Assembly: GCA_902543145.1 (NCBI GenBank)
Contig: CACBXG010000002.1
Location: 124,001 to 188,000, forward strand
Origin: an uncultured SAR116 cluster alpha proteobacterium
GTDB lineage: Bacteria > Pseudomonadota > Alphaproteobacteria > Puniceispirillales > Marisalimonadaceae
Reading direction: 5' to 3'
Length of the DNA: 64,000 nucleotides
Shown here in pieces: positions 27,731-37,450 of this stretch; position 1 is the first letter of the stretch, and every line of letters starts with the position of its first letter. The translations under genes and the position numbers were made by a program. The notes below the pieces were generated by a model. The model was not told where the DNA came from. It saw only the letters and a program-made list of their open reading frames with translations, and did no database searches.

Positions 27731-28075
27731 ATGCCTTCTTTAATTTTACATGTAGATGAAACCTTAGAAAATATTTTTGAAATTTCTGCAGTTAAAGCAA
27801 TAGAAAAAAGCATAATAGATATTATCCAAGAAGAGTTAGAGGCTGAAAAAAACAACTGTCAAATTATATGGGTTAAGAGTAAAATAATTTGCTCAAATTA
27901 TAAGATATTTGGTGAATTGAAGTTTAGAGATAAAGAGACTAGAAATATTGACAAAAGAGATAAATGTTTAAAAAGAATTGGTAAAATTTTACAAAATAAA
28001 TTTAATGCCTTTATAAGACTTAGGGCATTCTCAATTCAAGATGCATCAATAACTGCACTAGATCTTGTAAATTAA
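27731..28075 (+). CDS. Tautomerase-superfamily-like protein
   Basis: 114 residues from the ATG at 27731, which has AGGA eight bases upstream. That start gives Met-Pro at the N-terminus, the hallmark of tautomerases that use Pro-1 as base after Met removal; the longer open frame from 27662 would bury this proline. The order strand, long helix, strand, then a second helix and L-R-A-F-S-I-Q-D-A-S fits the 4-OT/CHMI/MIF fold of about 115 residues. It leads a plus-strand group with an enoyl-CoA hydratase 37 bases downstream. Identification is tentative. Confidence 0.6.
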   Translation: MPSLILHVDETLENIFEISAVKAIEKSIIDIIQEELEAEKNNCQIIWVKSKIICSNYKIFGELKFRDKETRNIDKRDKCLKRIGKILQNKFNAFIRLRAFSIQDASITALDLVN

Positions 28076-28112
28076 AATTGTATTTCAAGTGATAAAAATA
28101 GAAGGATAAGTA

Positions 28113-28904
28113 ATGAGTAAAAATATTGTATTAACAAGCGTAAATGAAAGAGGAATTGCTGAAGTTATTTTAAACCGTCCAGAAAGAAATAATGCATATA
28201 ACGGAGATATGATTATTGAATTAATCAAAAGCTTTGAATCTTTATATAAAAATAATTCTGTAAGAATAGTGCTCATTAAAGGCAATGGAAAACATTTTCA
28301 AGCAGGAGCTGACTTACAATGGCTTAAAGAAATTGGTAAACTAAGTCAAAAAGAAAATATAGAGGTTTCAAGAAAAACAGCTTCAGCGATTCAAGGTCTT
28401 ACAAAGTTCCCTAAGCCAACAATAGCCTTGATCCATGGAGGATGCTTTGGAGGTGGAACTGGAATTGCCGCAGCAGCTGATATAGTAATAGCTAGTGAAG
28501 ACGCTATTTTTTCAATTTCTGAAGCTAGATGGGGTGTAATGGCAGGAATAATAATACCTCATTTAAATGCCAGTATTGGCGTAAGAAACGTTAGAAGATA
28601 TGCTCTTACATGTGAGCGTTTTAGCTCTAGTCAGGCCAAGGAAATGGGTTTAGTTCACCAAGTTTGTAAAACGGGTGAGCTTGAAAATGCTGCTCAACCT
28701 GTTATTGAGGACTTGTTAATGTGCGCTCCAGATGCATTGGAAGCTACAAAAAGAAGAACTTTAATTGAAAGTGGTTTAATGTTGTCAGATGAAAAATTTG
28801 ACGAACTTGTTTTTGAACATTCTCAAAAAAGGATGACTAATGAAGCAAAAGAGGGTTTAAATAGTTTTCTTGAGAAAAGAACTGCATCTTGGTATCAAAT
28901 TTAA
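28113..28904 (+). CDS. Enoyl-CoA hydratase/isomerase family protein
   Basis: 263 residues, crotonase fold. The oxyanion-hole segments are AGADLQW and GGCFGGGTG; the glutamate of the second catalytic position is in ISEARWGV. The C-terminal trimerisation helix region is complete. GAAGGAT lies before the ATG. It may hydrate an enoyl-CoA such as a methylglutaconyl-CoA type substrate, but the specificity is open. It is followed 16 bases later by the PcaB-like lyase. Confidence 0.9.
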   Translation: MSKNIVLTSVNERGIAEVILNRPERNNAYNGDMIIELIKSFESLYKNNSVRIVLIKGNGKHFQAGADLQWLKEIGKLSQKENIEVSRKTASAIQGLTKFPKPTIALIHGGCFGGGTGIAAAADIVIASEDAIFSISEARWGVMAGIIIPHLNASIGVRNVRRYALTCERFSSSQAKEMGLVHQVCKTGELENAAQPVIEDLLMCAPDALEATKRRTLIESGLMLSDEKFDELVFEHSQKRMTNEAKEGLNSFLEKRTASWYQI

Positions 28905-28920
28905 ATCATAGGATATATAA

Positions 28921-30276
28921 ATGCCTGCATTAGTTACAAATTCAAAAATATGGGGAGAAATGTTTGGTACTAAAGAAATGCATTTCTTATTTTCTGATGA
29001 GAGTACTACACAACTTTATTTAGATGTAGAAGCGGCTTTAGCAAGATCACAATCAAAGTTGAATATTATACCAAAAGAAGCTGGAGAAAAAATAACCCAA
29101 GCAGCAAAAGTAGATATAATTGATTGGAAGAAACTTGAAAAAAGGACATCTATAGTTGGATATCCAATTCTTCCACTAGTAGAACAACTAAGTGAAAAAG
29201 TTGAAGGCAACTTTGGACAATTTTGTCATTGGGGCGCTACAACACAAGATATTATGGACACAGCAGATATCCTTCAAATTAGAAAGGGTCTTGAATTATT
29301 ATCTAAAGACCTAAAGTCAATTTCAGATGCTTTAGAAAAAATTGTTGAATATCACATTAAAACACCTATGGCTGGTAGAACACATTTGCAACATGCTTTA
29401 CCTATATCTTTTGGGTATAAGGCATCTACTTGGTTATCTGGTATAGATAGGCATCATAAAAGACTGGAAGAAATAAAGAAACGTATTTTCAATGTTTCAT
29501 TTTTTGGAGCAGCAGGAACACTTGCTTCTTTGGGAGAAGATAAAGGTCTTAAGACACAGTCAACTCTTGCAGAAGAATTAGATCTGAATGTACCTGACGT
29601 AAGTTGGCATTCTATTAGAGATAATTTTTGTGAAGTAACTGGTTGGCTTGCAATAGTCGCTGCATCACTTGGTAAAATAGCTTATGATGTGATGTTAATG
29701 ATGCAAACAGAAACACAAGAAGTGGCTGAACCATATCTTCACGGACGAGGTTCTTCTTCGACAATGCCTCAAAAAAGAAATCCCATTTCTTCTGAGATAA
29801 TGCTGGCTTGTTCAAAACTATTAAGAGAACATCATTCTTCTATGCTTGATGCTATGGTCCTTGATCATGAAAGAGCTACAGGTCAATGGCATGTAGAATG
29901 GCATGTAATACCTAACGCTTTTTTGGTTGCTTCTTCATCTTTCAACTCAGCTAAATATCTTTTGGAAGGTTTAGAAGTTTCATCTGAAAAAATGAAAGAA
30001 AACATTTATAAAACTAATGGGTTAATTGTTGCAGAGTCTGTTATGATGGCCCTCGCACCCAAAATGGGAAGACAAATTGCACACGATTTAGTTTATGACT
30101 GTTGTAGAGAATCAATCAAAAACAACATATCATTCATAGATATATTATTAAAAAACAAAGAAATTTCTAAATTTTTTAATGAACAAGATTTGTTAAAAAT
30201 GATAGATCCATCTAATTATTTAGGAGCGGCTCCTACTATGGCACAGAGACTTTTAGATAAAAGAAAGTTATCATAA
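28921..30276 (+). CDS. PcaB-like fumarase/aspartase superfamily lyase or cycloisomerase
   Basis: 451 residues with the superfamily motifs WGATTQD at 104-110, GRTHLQHALP at 152-161 and the signature GSSSTMPQKRNP at 277-288. Length and motif variants fit 3-carboxy-cis,cis-muconate cycloisomerase and adenylosuccinate-lyase-like relatives. pcaGH and pobA occur 15 kb away, so a role after protocatechuate cleavage is possible; yet the immediate neighbours are a tautomerase, an enoyl-CoA hydratase and a thioesterase, which suggest another unsaturated acid. Function beyond family is uncertain. Confidence 0.85.
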   Translation: MPALVTNSKIWGEMFGTKEMHFLFSDESTTQLYLDVEAALARSQSKLNIIPKEAGEKITQAAKVDIIDWKKLEKRTSIVGYPILPLVEQLSEKVEGNFGQFCHWGATTQDIMDTADILQIRKGLELLSKDLKSISDALEKIVEYHIKTPMAGRTHLQHALPISFGYKASTWLSGIDRHHKRLEEIKKRIFNVSFFGAAGTLASLGEDKGLKTQSTLAEELDLNVPDVSWHSIRDNFCEVTGWLAIVAASLGKIAYDVMLMMQTETQEVAEPYLHGRGSSSTMPQKRNPISSEIMLACSKLLREHHSSMLDAMVLDHERATGQWHVEWHVIPNAFLVASSSFNSAKYLLEGLEVSSEKMKENIYKTNGLIVAESVMMALAPKMGRQIAHDLVYDCCRESIKNNISFIDILLKNKEISKFFNEQDLLKMIDPSNYLGAAPTMAQRLLDKRKLS

Positions 30277-30280
30277 CATA

Positions 30281-30697
30281 ATGCAACAATTAATGACAAA
30301 AGAAAGCCTTGATAAATTTTTAAATAAGGAATTTCCTCAAGTAAGCAAAAACTTCAAGATATTAAATGTTAGCGACCAGTCTTTTTCAATGCTAATGTAC
30401 ATTAATAAAGAACATTTGAGACCAGGGGCAACAGTTTCAGGCCCAACGATGTTTTTATTGGCAGACGTAACTTTTTATTTAGCAACACTAAGCATTATAG
30501 GACCAAAAAGTCTTACTGTTACAACTAATTGTTCAATAAATTTTTTAAGAAAACCAAATGAGAAAAATTTAACTAGTAAAGCCAGAATTTTAAAATTAGG
30601 AAAAACTTTAAGTGTAGGCGATGTTTTAATTTATTCAGAAGATATTGACGAGCCTGTTGCCCACGCTGCACTTACATATTCTATTCCACAAAAATAA
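30281..30697 (+). CDS. PaaI-type hot-dog thioesterase
   Basis: 138 residues with a single hot-dog fold. The helix region R-P-G-A-T-V-S-G-P-T-M-F-L-L-A-D holds the aspartate used in PaaI/4HBT-type thioesterases, and TVTTNCSINFLRKP is the typical following strand. It likely hydrolyses an acyl-CoA made or trapped by the enzymes upstream. It begins four bases after the lyase stop and ends two bases from the convergent fghA stop. Confidence 0.83.
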   Translation: MQQLMTKESLDKFLNKEFPQVSKNFKILNVSDQSFSMLMYINKEHLRPGATVSGPTMFLLADVTFYLATLSIIGPKSLTVTTNCSINFLRKPNEKNLTSKARILKLGKTLSVGDVLIYSEDIDEPVAHAALTYSIPQK

Positions 30698-30699
30698 AT

Positions 30700-31524
30700 T
30701 CATATTCTATCTCTATGCCAAATTAAATGATCCGACATAAAGGTTGATATAAAATAATATGAATGATCATAATTTGGGTGCATTCTAAGTTTTAAATTAA
30801 TATTTTTATCTTTACATGCATCATCTAATAGCCAAGGTCTTAACCCTTCTTTTAAAAAACTATCCGCATCTCCTTGATCAACAAGAATTTCAGGAAAATG
30901 ATAACCATTTTTAATTAAAGCTACACTATCATACATTTGCCAATCACTTTGATTTAAACCAATATATTTTTTAAAGGCATCACTAGACCAGCTGGCTGTC
31001 GATGGCTCGACAATTGGAGCAAATGCAGAACAACTTTTAAATTTCTTTGGGTTTCTTAAAGCCATTACAAGAGCTCCGTGACCACCCATTGAGTGACCAA
31101 AAATACTTTGTCTAGACATATCAAAACCGAAATTATTTTCAATAATACTTGGAAGTTCTTCAATTATATAAGTGTACATATTATAATTTCTGTCATATGG
31201 CGATTCTGTCGCATCTAGATAAAAACCAGCTCCACTGCCAAATTGCCAATTGTCTTTTTCGTCGGGTATATCTTCCCCTCTAGGACTAGTATCAGGACAA
31301 ATAATTGCTATGCCTAGTTCAGCAGCTTTTTTTCTGTACTCACCTTTTTCCATTACATTTAAGTGACTACAAGTTAAACCAGATAGATACCACAAGACTG
31401 GAGGTTTTTTTATTTTGGGAGGGATAAAAACTGCAAAAGTCATTTCACAATTATTAACCAGAGACTGATGACTACAGACTAATTGTTTACCCTCAAATGA
31501 AAATACTTCAGATATATTTTTCAT
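30700..31524 (-). CDS. fghA: S-formylglutathione hydrolase
   Basis: 274 residues of the esterase D type. Family motifs are LSGLTCSHLNVMEK near residue 48-60, PDTSPRG at 78-83, the nucleophile elbow GHSMGG (S145), and the C-terminal HPNYDHSYYFI with the catalytic histidine. It hydrolyses S-formylglutathione to formate and glutathione. The ATG overlaps the frmA stop in TAATG, a tightly coupled formaldehyde oxidation pair. Confidence 0.96.
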   Translation of the reverse strand: MKNISEVFSFEGKQLVCSHQSLVNNCEMTFAVFIPPKIKKPPVLWYLSGLTCSHLNVMEKGEYRKKAAELGIAIICPDTSPRGEDIPDEKDNWQFGSGAGFYLDATESPYDRNYNMYTYIIEELPSIIENNFGFDMSRQSIFGHSMGGHGALVMALRNPKKFKSCSAFAPIVEPSTASWSSDAFKKYIGLNQSDWQMYDSVALIKNGYHFPEILVDQGDADSFLKEGLRPWLLDDACKDKNINLKLRMHPNYDHSYYFISTFMSDHLIWHRDRI

Positions 31525-32633
31525 TAAAAAACTACGACTGATCTTATTGATTCACCAGCATGCATCAAATCAAAGCCTCTGTTAATATCTTCTAATTTTA
31601 AATTATGTGTAATCATTGGATCAATGGAAATTTTGCCTTGAAGATACCACTCCACAATTTTAGGAACGTCGGTTCTTCCTCTTGCTCCACCAAAAGCTGT
31701 ACCTTTCCAGCTTCTACCTGTAACTAGTTGGAAAGGTCTTGTTTTAATTTCTTGCCCTGCTCCAGCAACCCCAATTATTATACTTTCTCCCCAGCCTTTA
31801 TGTGCGCACTCTAAAGCTTGTCTCATTACATTCACATTCCCAATACATTCAAAAGAGTAGTCTGCACCACCACCTGTAAGATCAACCAAGTAATTAACTA
31901 AATCACCATCAATATCTGATGGATTTACAAAATGTGTCATACCAAACTTTTTTCCCCAAGATTCTTTTTTGTTATTCATGTCGACACCAACAATCATGTT
32001 TGCTCCTATCATTCTCAAACCCTGAATAACATTAAGACCAATACCACCTAAGCCAAAAACTACTGCGTTACAACCTGCGGTTGCCTTTGCTGTATTGATA
32101 ACGGCTCCAATACCTGTAGTTACACCGCATCCGATATAACAAATTTTATCAAAGGGAGCTTTTTTATTTACTTTAGCAAGCGCAATTTCAGGAACCATAG
32201 TGTAATTTGAAAAAGTAGATGTTCCCATATAATGCAATATGGGTTTCCCATTTATCGAAAATCTACTAGTGCCATCAGGCATTACTCCCTTACCTTGGGT
32301 AACTCTTATGGCCTGACATAAATTAGTTTTCGGATGCAAACAATACTCACACTCTCTGCATTCCGGTGTATAAAAAGGAATTACATGATCACCTTCTTTA
32401 AGAGATGTTACGCCTTTACCCACTTCTCTTACAACTCCTGCTCCTTCGTGCCCTAATATTGCTGGGAAAAGTTCTTCAGGATCATCCCCAGAAAGTGTGA
32501 ACTCATCAGTGTGGCATATACCTGTTGCTTTTATTTCTACTAGAACTTCTCCGGAACGAGGCCCTTCTAAATCCACATCCATAATTTCAAGCGGTTTTCC
32601 CGCCTCTACAGCAACTGCAGCTCTAGTTTTCAT
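31524..32633 (-). CDS. frmA: S-(hydroxymethyl)glutathione dehydrogenase (class III ADH)
   Basis: 369 residues from the ATG at 32633, preceded by a GGGGA-type site; a TTG at 32645 is the longer alternative. Catalytic zinc ligands C40 and H62 and the structural zinc cysteines at 92, 95, 98 and 106 are present, then the [12 protein letters not shown] segment and the cofactor motif GLGGIG. It oxidises the glutathione adduct of formaldehyde with NAD. It shares an operon with fghA. Confidence 0.96.
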   Translation of the reverse strand: MKTRAAVAVEAGKPLEIMDVDLEGPRSGEVLVEIKATGICHTDEFTLSGDDPEELFPAILGHEGAGVVREVGKGVTSLKEGDHVIPFYTPECRECEYCLHPKTNLCQAIRVTQGKGVMPDGTSRFSINGKPILHYMGTSTFSNYTMVPEIALAKVNKKAPFDKICYIGCGVTTGIGAVINTAKATAGCNAVVFGLGGIGLNVIQGLRMIGANMIVGVDMNNKKESWGKKFGMTHFVNPSDIDGDLVNYLVDLTGGGADYSFECIGNVNVMRQALECAHKGWGESIIIGVAGAGQEIKTRPFQLVTGRSWKGTAFGGARGRTDVPKIVEWYLQGKISIDPMITHNLKLEDINRGFDLMHAGESIRSVVVF

Positions 32634-32754
32634 TGTGTCCCCCAAAAAATAATTTTCTTAAATGTAAAATTTACTATGATTTAATATCCATGACTTGCAA
32701 GATTTTTTAGTATATAAATTAGGTTTATAGGATTTAGATATTAGGAGTATCTCT

Positions 32755-33564
32755 ATGAGTTTTGTTGAAACTGAAATTAATGGCCAAATAATTACTATCA
32801 GATTAAATCGTCCAGAAAGATTAAATGCTTTAAGCACTGTTATAAGAAAAGGTATGGCAGAAGCGTTCAATAGATATCATGAGGATAAAGATTTAGAAGT
32901 AGCAATTTTGACAGGAACTGGAAGAGGGTTTTGTGCAGGCGAAGATATGAAAGAGTCTATTGACAGAGGCATCCCAGGATCCCCAAAAGAATTTGTAGAA
33001 GAAAACTTAGTTGACCCATTTCAGACAGGTGCTCTTCAAAAGCCAGTCATAGCAGCAGTAAATGGATATGCAATGGGTGGTGGATTTATGTTAGTTGAGA
33101 GAACAGATCTTAGGATTGCTGTGAAAGAAGCAATTTTTGAAATGTCAGAAGCAAAAAGATGGCTTCTTGGTGGTTATAATCATGGACATTATGGCAACCT
33201 CCCACATCCCGTTGCAACTGAAATGGCTTTTGGATATAGAATTTCTGCTGAAAGGATGCATCAAGTTGGTTTCATTAACCGTTTAGTGGAAGCTAAAGAT
33301 CTTATGAGTGAGGCTTATTCAATGGCAGAACATCTGCTATCACTCCCTCCTGCTGCAAGAGTAAACACACTTTATATGATGAAGCATATGGCACCAAAAA
33401 TAAATCCTAATATTGCAGACCTTGCTGAAAAGCTACATCTTCACGGCGACACTGAGGATAGAATGGAAAGTAGAAGAGCCTTTGCAGAAAAAAGAAAACC
33501 AAACTTTAAAGGTTGGCTTAACCCAGAAGATAGATATAATATGCCGAAATTAGAGGAAAATTAG
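32755..33564 (+). CDS. Enoyl-CoA hydratase/isomerase family protein
   Basis: 269 residues, crotonase fold with LNRPERLNAL at the start, the oxyanion segments CAGEDM and GYAMGGGF, and a glutamate in FEMSEAKRW. The replaced helix region WLLGGYNHGHYGNLPHP is unusual and may shape a special pocket. The C-terminal extension NFKGWLNPEDRY is seen in several uncharacterised marine members. It sits nine bases ahead of a CaiB/BaiF transferase, a common acid-activation plus hydration pair. The substrate is unknown. Confidence 0.88.
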   Translation: MSFVETEINGQIITIRLNRPERLNALSTVIRKGMAEAFNRYHEDKDLEVAILTGTGRGFCAGEDMKESIDRGIPGSPKEFVEENLVDPFQTGALQKPVIAAVNGYAMGGGFMLVERTDLRIAVKEAIFEMSEAKRWLLGGYNHGHYGNLPHPVATEMAFGYRISAERMHQVGFINRLVEAKDLMSEAYSMAEHLLSLPPAARVNTLYMMKHMAPKINPNIADLAEKLHLHGDTEDRMESRRAFAEKRKPNFKGWLNPEDRYNMPKLEEN

Positions 33565-33572
33565 AGGTCAAA

Positions 33573-34784
33573 ATGAGTGAAATAAATGGAGCTCTTTCTG
33601 GGTTAAAAATAGTTGCATGTTCAACAGCACAAGCTGGAACTGTTCCCTACATGTTAATGGCAGATCTTGGTGCTGAAGTAATTAAAATTGAAACGCCAGG
33701 TAAAGGTGATAACAATCGTAACTCAGGTTTTTTAGAAGGAGAGATTGGATCATTTTTTGAGACTAATAACAGAGGAGTTAAAAGTTTTACTCTCAATCTT
33801 AAATCAGAAAAAGGACAAAAAATACTTCACAGTTTAATAAAAGATGCCGATGTGTTTGGTCAAAATTTTAGACCAGGCGTTGCTGAAAAACTTAATTTTG
33901 ATTATGATACTCTTAGCAAAATTAATCCTAAAATAGTTTACGCTTCTGTTTCTGCTTATGGGCCTGATGCCCCAGACGGTCACTTACCAGGAACCGACGC
34001 GGTAGGACAAGCTTTAAGTGGAATAGCTGAAGCATATTCAATTCCTGGAAATAATTTAAGAACAGGAGTAGCCTCAGTTGCAGATGAAAGTTGTGCAATA
34101 CTAACTTTTGGAGGAATTTTAGCGGCATATATAAATGCTCAAAAAACAGGAAAAGGTCAAAAGTTAGAAACTTCTTTAGTTGGGAGTGCTTTCAGACTTC
34201 TTGGTTGGACTATGACTACAGCAATGTGGAGTAACAGGCCACCAATTACTGGAGCTAGAATTAATGGAACAAGAGAAAGGCCGGGTATTGCAGCATGTTT
34301 TAACGATATTAATGGTAAGCCTTTCGCACTCCAGCTTGATCCAGATGACTGGCGGGAAGCAATGAAAGCCCTTAACTTTTTTGATGTTTTGACAGAAAAT
34401 GGTCTCATTGATCTTGGTTTAGCGTTTGAATCTGAAAAAAAGAAAACTGAAATTTTGGATAAACTTGCTGAATTATTCTCAACTGATACAAGAGATAATT
34501 GGATATCAGTCTTGAGAAAAGCTGACATGATATCTACCCATGTTAATACAATGCTTGAAGCATCTAATGACCCAAATATAAAAGAAAACAATTATGTAAC
34601 AGAAGTATGGTACCCAGAACTAAACAAAAATATGAAAGTACACGGTACTCCTTGGAAATTTTCTAAAACACCTGCTAACATAAAAAGAGCACCTAAACTC
34701 GGAGAACACAATAATAAAATATTATCAGGTTTAGGTTATACTAAAGGTGAGATTGAGAATTTAAAAGACGATAAGGTTATTTAA
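33573..34784 (+). CDS. CaiB/BaiF class III CoA-transferase (C)
   Basis: 403 residues with MADLGAEVIKIETPG, the N-N-R-G-V-K-S segment and the catalytic aspartate in SVADESCA (D171). The GTRERPGI and the P-Y-M-L-M-A-D-L-G starts are normal for the family. It is the third class III CoA-transferase in the window and the only one on the plus strand. Its stop lies within an eight-base overlap with the convergent gamma carbonic anhydrase gene. Confidence 0.92.
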   Translation: MSEINGALSGLKIVACSTAQAGTVPYMLMADLGAEVIKIETPGKGDNNRNSGFLEGEIGSFFETNNRGVKSFTLNLKSEKGQKILHSLIKDADVFGQNFRPGVAEKLNFDYDTLSKINPKIVYASVSAYGPDAPDGHLPGTDAVGQALSGIAEAYSIPGNNLRTGVASVADESCAILTFGGILAAYINAQKTGKGQKLETSLVGSAFRLLGWTMTTAMWSNRPPITGARINGTRERPGIAACFNDINGKPFALQLDPDDWREAMKALNFFDVLTENGLIDLGLAFESEKKKTEILDKLAELFSTDTRDNWISVLRKADMISTHVNTMLEASNDPNIKENNYVTEVWYPELNKNMKVHGTPWKFSKTPANIKRAPKLGEHNNKILSGLGYTKGEIENLKDDKVI

Positions 34785-35307
34785 TCTCTTTCATCTCTTT
34801 TGCAAACTTTTTGAAGTTTGCAACGTAATGCTTTGAAGATCTTGTCATATTTTCAATCATCCCTTGACTTAGTTCCCTTACAGCTGTTGCTGGTGAGCCT
34901 AAAATTAACCAACCATCCGGAAATTCTTTATTTTCAGTAACAAGGGCACCAGCGCCTACAAGACAATTGTTGCCTATTTTAGCATTATTGAGAATCGTTG
35001 CACCCATTCCAATAAGAGAATTATTACCTATTGTACAACCGTGTATAATTGCATTATGTCCAATCGTACAATTATTACCTATGGTGACAGGACAATCAGG
35101 ATCAACATGAATTATTGTGTTTTCTTGTATGTTTGTTTCTTCACCAATCTTAATAACGTCATTATCACCTCTTAAAACTGATCCAAACCATACACCAACA
35201 TCTTTCCCTAAAATAACGTTTCCTATAACATGTGCATCTGGTGCAACCCAATATAGGTTATTTTCAGGTAATTGAGGTTTTTTTTCACCTAAACTATAAA
35301 TTGGCAT
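34777..35307 (-). CDS. Gamma-carbonic anhydrase family protein
   Basis: 176 residues from the ATG at 35307, which has AAAGGAG five bases upstream; a GTG at 35313 gives two extra residues. The left-handed beta-helix hexapeptide pattern runs through the centre, with VLRGDND and histidines in TIIHVDP and GHNAIIHG, placed like the zinc ligands of Cam/YrdA-type proteins. It may be a carbonic anhydrase or, as with PaaY, a thioesterase assisting CoA metabolism; the neighbours favour neither strongly. Confidence 0.88.
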   Translation of the reverse strand: MPIYSLGEKKPQLPENNLYWVAPDAHVIGNVILGKDVGVWFGSVLRGDNDVIKIGEETNIQENTIIHVDPDCPVTIGNNCTIGHNAIIHGCTIGNNSLIGMGATILNNAKIGNNCLVGAGALVTENKEFPDGWLILGSPATAVRELSQGMIENMTRSSKHYVANFKKFAKEMKEIK

Positions 35308-35387
35308 TAGCACTCCTTTATAATAAGTTAACGTTAAAATTATATCTTATATAATTTTTTCTTGTTGTTAATATTTTATTAAAAATA

Positions 35388-36503
35388 ATGAGAGTTCTTA
35401 TGATTATTAGGGATAATATTGTTTCAAAAGTTACAATTTACAGACTAGATGTTCCTCTAATAAAGCCTTATAAATTATCCTATAATACTTTCTATTCTTT
35501 TGAACCGTTGTTGATTCATATTGTAGATGATCAAGGTAATGAGGGATGGGGCGAACAGCACATATCACCTGGCTCCAGCACTGAAACAAGAGAAGGTGGA
35601 TGGACATTTGCCAGAGTTATATCAAAATTAATTTTAAATAAAAAATTATACGAAGCAAAAGAAATCATTTTATCTAATTCATCTATAAGTATTGTTGCTT
35701 CAAGTGCAATCTATACAGCAATCGAGATGCTAGAAAAAAATAATATTTTAAATAATAAGAGTTCTCTAAAACTTAAATTATTAACTTCATTTAATGCAGA
35801 GGAAGAATCTGAAATAAAAGATGAATTGGACAAAGTAACTGAACAAGGATTTACAACAATAAAAATTAAGGTTGGAAAGGACGTTAATGCAGATATTAAA
35901 AAAATAAATAATATACAAACTTATTTGAATGGCAGAGCTACCCTAAGAATAGACGCTAATAGGGGGTACACAAAAAAAGACGGTTGTAAATTTGTTCAGG
36001 GGTTAAAGCCTGATTTCATAGAATTATTTGAGCAGCCTTGTGATGCTAATGATTGGGATGCAAACGCTGCGGTCGCTAAACTATCACACATCCCAATAAT
36101 GTTGGACGAACCTATTTGCAGTATTAAAGACATTGAAAAAGCTTCTAAATTAAAAGGCGTAGGATTATGCAAACTTAAGTTGAAAAGATTTTTATCTATT
36201 ACAAAGTTAACTGAAGCCATAAAATTTGCACATAAATTAGGATTAAAAATTGTACTTGGTGACGGGCTTGGTACTGAAATTAATTGTTGGATGGAAGCTA
36301 GAATTGCAAAAAACCTAATTGACAATGCTGGAGAATATAACGGTTTTTTAAAAATTGATCCAAAAGCAAGAATTTTGTCAAATCCCCTAAAATTTACGAA
36401 TGGTTTTCTATTAATATCTGAGAATTGGAATCTTGAAATTGACAGAGATAAATTAGAAAAATACAGTATTAATAAAGAGGAAATTTACAAATATATTAAA
36501 TAG
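35388..36503 (+). CDS. Mandelate racemase/muconate-lactonizing enzyme family protein
   Basis: 371 residues, enolase superfamily. The barrel residues are visible in order: K-I-K in TTIKIKVGKD, D in LRIDANRG, E in ELFEQPC, D/E in MLDEPI, and K in CKLKLKR, followed by GDGLGTEI. This is the MLE/dipeptide epimerase-like set with two lysines rather than the Lys/His set of mandelate racemase. An internal ATG at 35400 has GAGAG just before it and may be the true start. It heads a co-directional run with a dioxygenase, a TTT transporter and an MmgE/PrpD gene. Confidence 0.87.
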   Translation: MRVLMIIRDNIVSKVTIYRLDVPLIKPYKLSYNTFYSFEPLLIHIVDDQGNEGWGEQHISPGSSTETREGGWTFARVISKLILNKKLYEAKEIILSNSSISIVASSAIYTAIEMLEKNNILNNKSSLKLKLLTSFNAEEESEIKDELDKVTEQGFTTIKIKVGKDVNADIKKINNIQTYLNGRATLRIDANRGYTKKDGCKFVQGLKPDFIELFEQPCDANDWDANAAVAKLSHIPIMLDEPICSIKDIEKASKLKGVGLCKLKLKRFLSITKLTEAIKFAHKLGLKIVLGDGLGTEINCWMEARIAKNLIDNAGEYNGFLKIDPKARILSNPLKFTNGFLLISENWNLEIDRDKLEKYSINKEEIYKYIK

Positions 36504-36513
36504 GAAAAAAGGA

Positions 36514-37368
36514 ATGAAATTAATTAATAGTGTTAAGAGCTTGGGTGGAGAGATTGTAGATTTGGACATCAGTAATAAATTAACTCAAGATCAAATTAAT
36601 TTCATAAATCAATCTTGGGATGAAAGGCTCGTCTTAGTATTTAAAAAACAAAATTTAGATGATCATAAATTAATAAATTTTAGTAAATATTTTGGTGAAC
36701 TCGACCCTCCTGGCCCTAATCCATATGGTATAACCTTTTTGCCAGAATTTCCTGAAATTAATGTAATTTCTAATGTTAAAAATGAACAAGGTACTCCTAT
36801 AGGTAATTTAGGAGATGGTGAAGCAGTCTGGCATGCAGATATGACTTACCTACAACTACCTCCAAAGGCTGGAATTTTATATGCTCTTGAAGTACCTGAA
36901 AATCAAGGTAATACCCACTTTGCAAATATGGCCCTAGCGTATAATGAATTACCAAATAAACTTAAGGAAAAAATTGATGATAAAATCTTGATACATGATT
37001 CTGCTCATAATAGTGCTGGAATGCTAAGAAACGGATATTCAGAAGTAGATAATCCATCTGAAACTCCAGGGGCAAAACATCCAATGGTAATCACAGATAA
37101 AAATACTAATAAGAAACTACTTTTTCTTGGACGAAGACCTCACGCATATATAATCGGTTTAGAGCTAGAAGAGAGTGAAAATTTATTAAACGAAATTTGG
37201 GAACACGCAACACAAGAGAAGTTTACCTGGACACAAAAATGGGAAAAAGGAGATTTATTGATGTGGAAAAATTTGAACGTACTTCACAAAAGAGATGCTT
37301 TTGATCCTAATACAAGAAGAGTAATGCACCGAACTCAAATAAAAGGAGAAATGGAAATTACAGCGTAG
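36514..37368 (+). CDS. TauD/TfdA-family 2-oxoglutarate-dependent dioxygenase
   Basis: 284 residues with the iron-binding H-x-D in WHADMTY (H108, D110) and the distal histidine H257 in LNVLHKRD, followed by arginines at about 268 and 272 that bind 2-oxoglutarate. These enzymes hydroxylate a substrate, often releasing sulfite, an aryloxy group or an amine. It starts ten bases after the enolase-superfamily gene with a good AAGGA site. The likely substrate is an organic acid imported by the adjacent TctCBA system, which is inference. Confidence 0.92.
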   Translation: MKLINSVKSLGGEIVDLDISNKLTQDQINFINQSWDERLVLVFKKQNLDDHKLINFSKYFGELDPPGPNPYGITFLPEFPEINVISNVKNEQGTPIGNLGDGEAVWHADMTYLQLPPKAGILYALEVPENQGNTHFANMALAYNELPNKLKEKIDDKILIHDSAHNSAGMLRNGYSEVDNPSETPGAKHPMVITDKNTNKKLLFLGRRPHAYIIGLELEESENLLNEIWEHATQEKFTWTQKWEKGDLLMWKNLNVLHKRDAFDPNTRRVMHRTQIKGEMEITA

Positions 37369-37450
37369 TTATCATAAAATGTTAGAGTTATGTTGATTTA
37401 TTTAAAAATCAGTAGCAGAATAATAAATGTTATGAAATCGGGAGGAAAAT

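Noticed and set aside
34157..34591. 144-residue open frame antisense to CaiB/BaiF (C)
   Set aside because: Shadow of a full-length CoA-transferase gene; serine- and leucine-rich composition typical of antisense frames.
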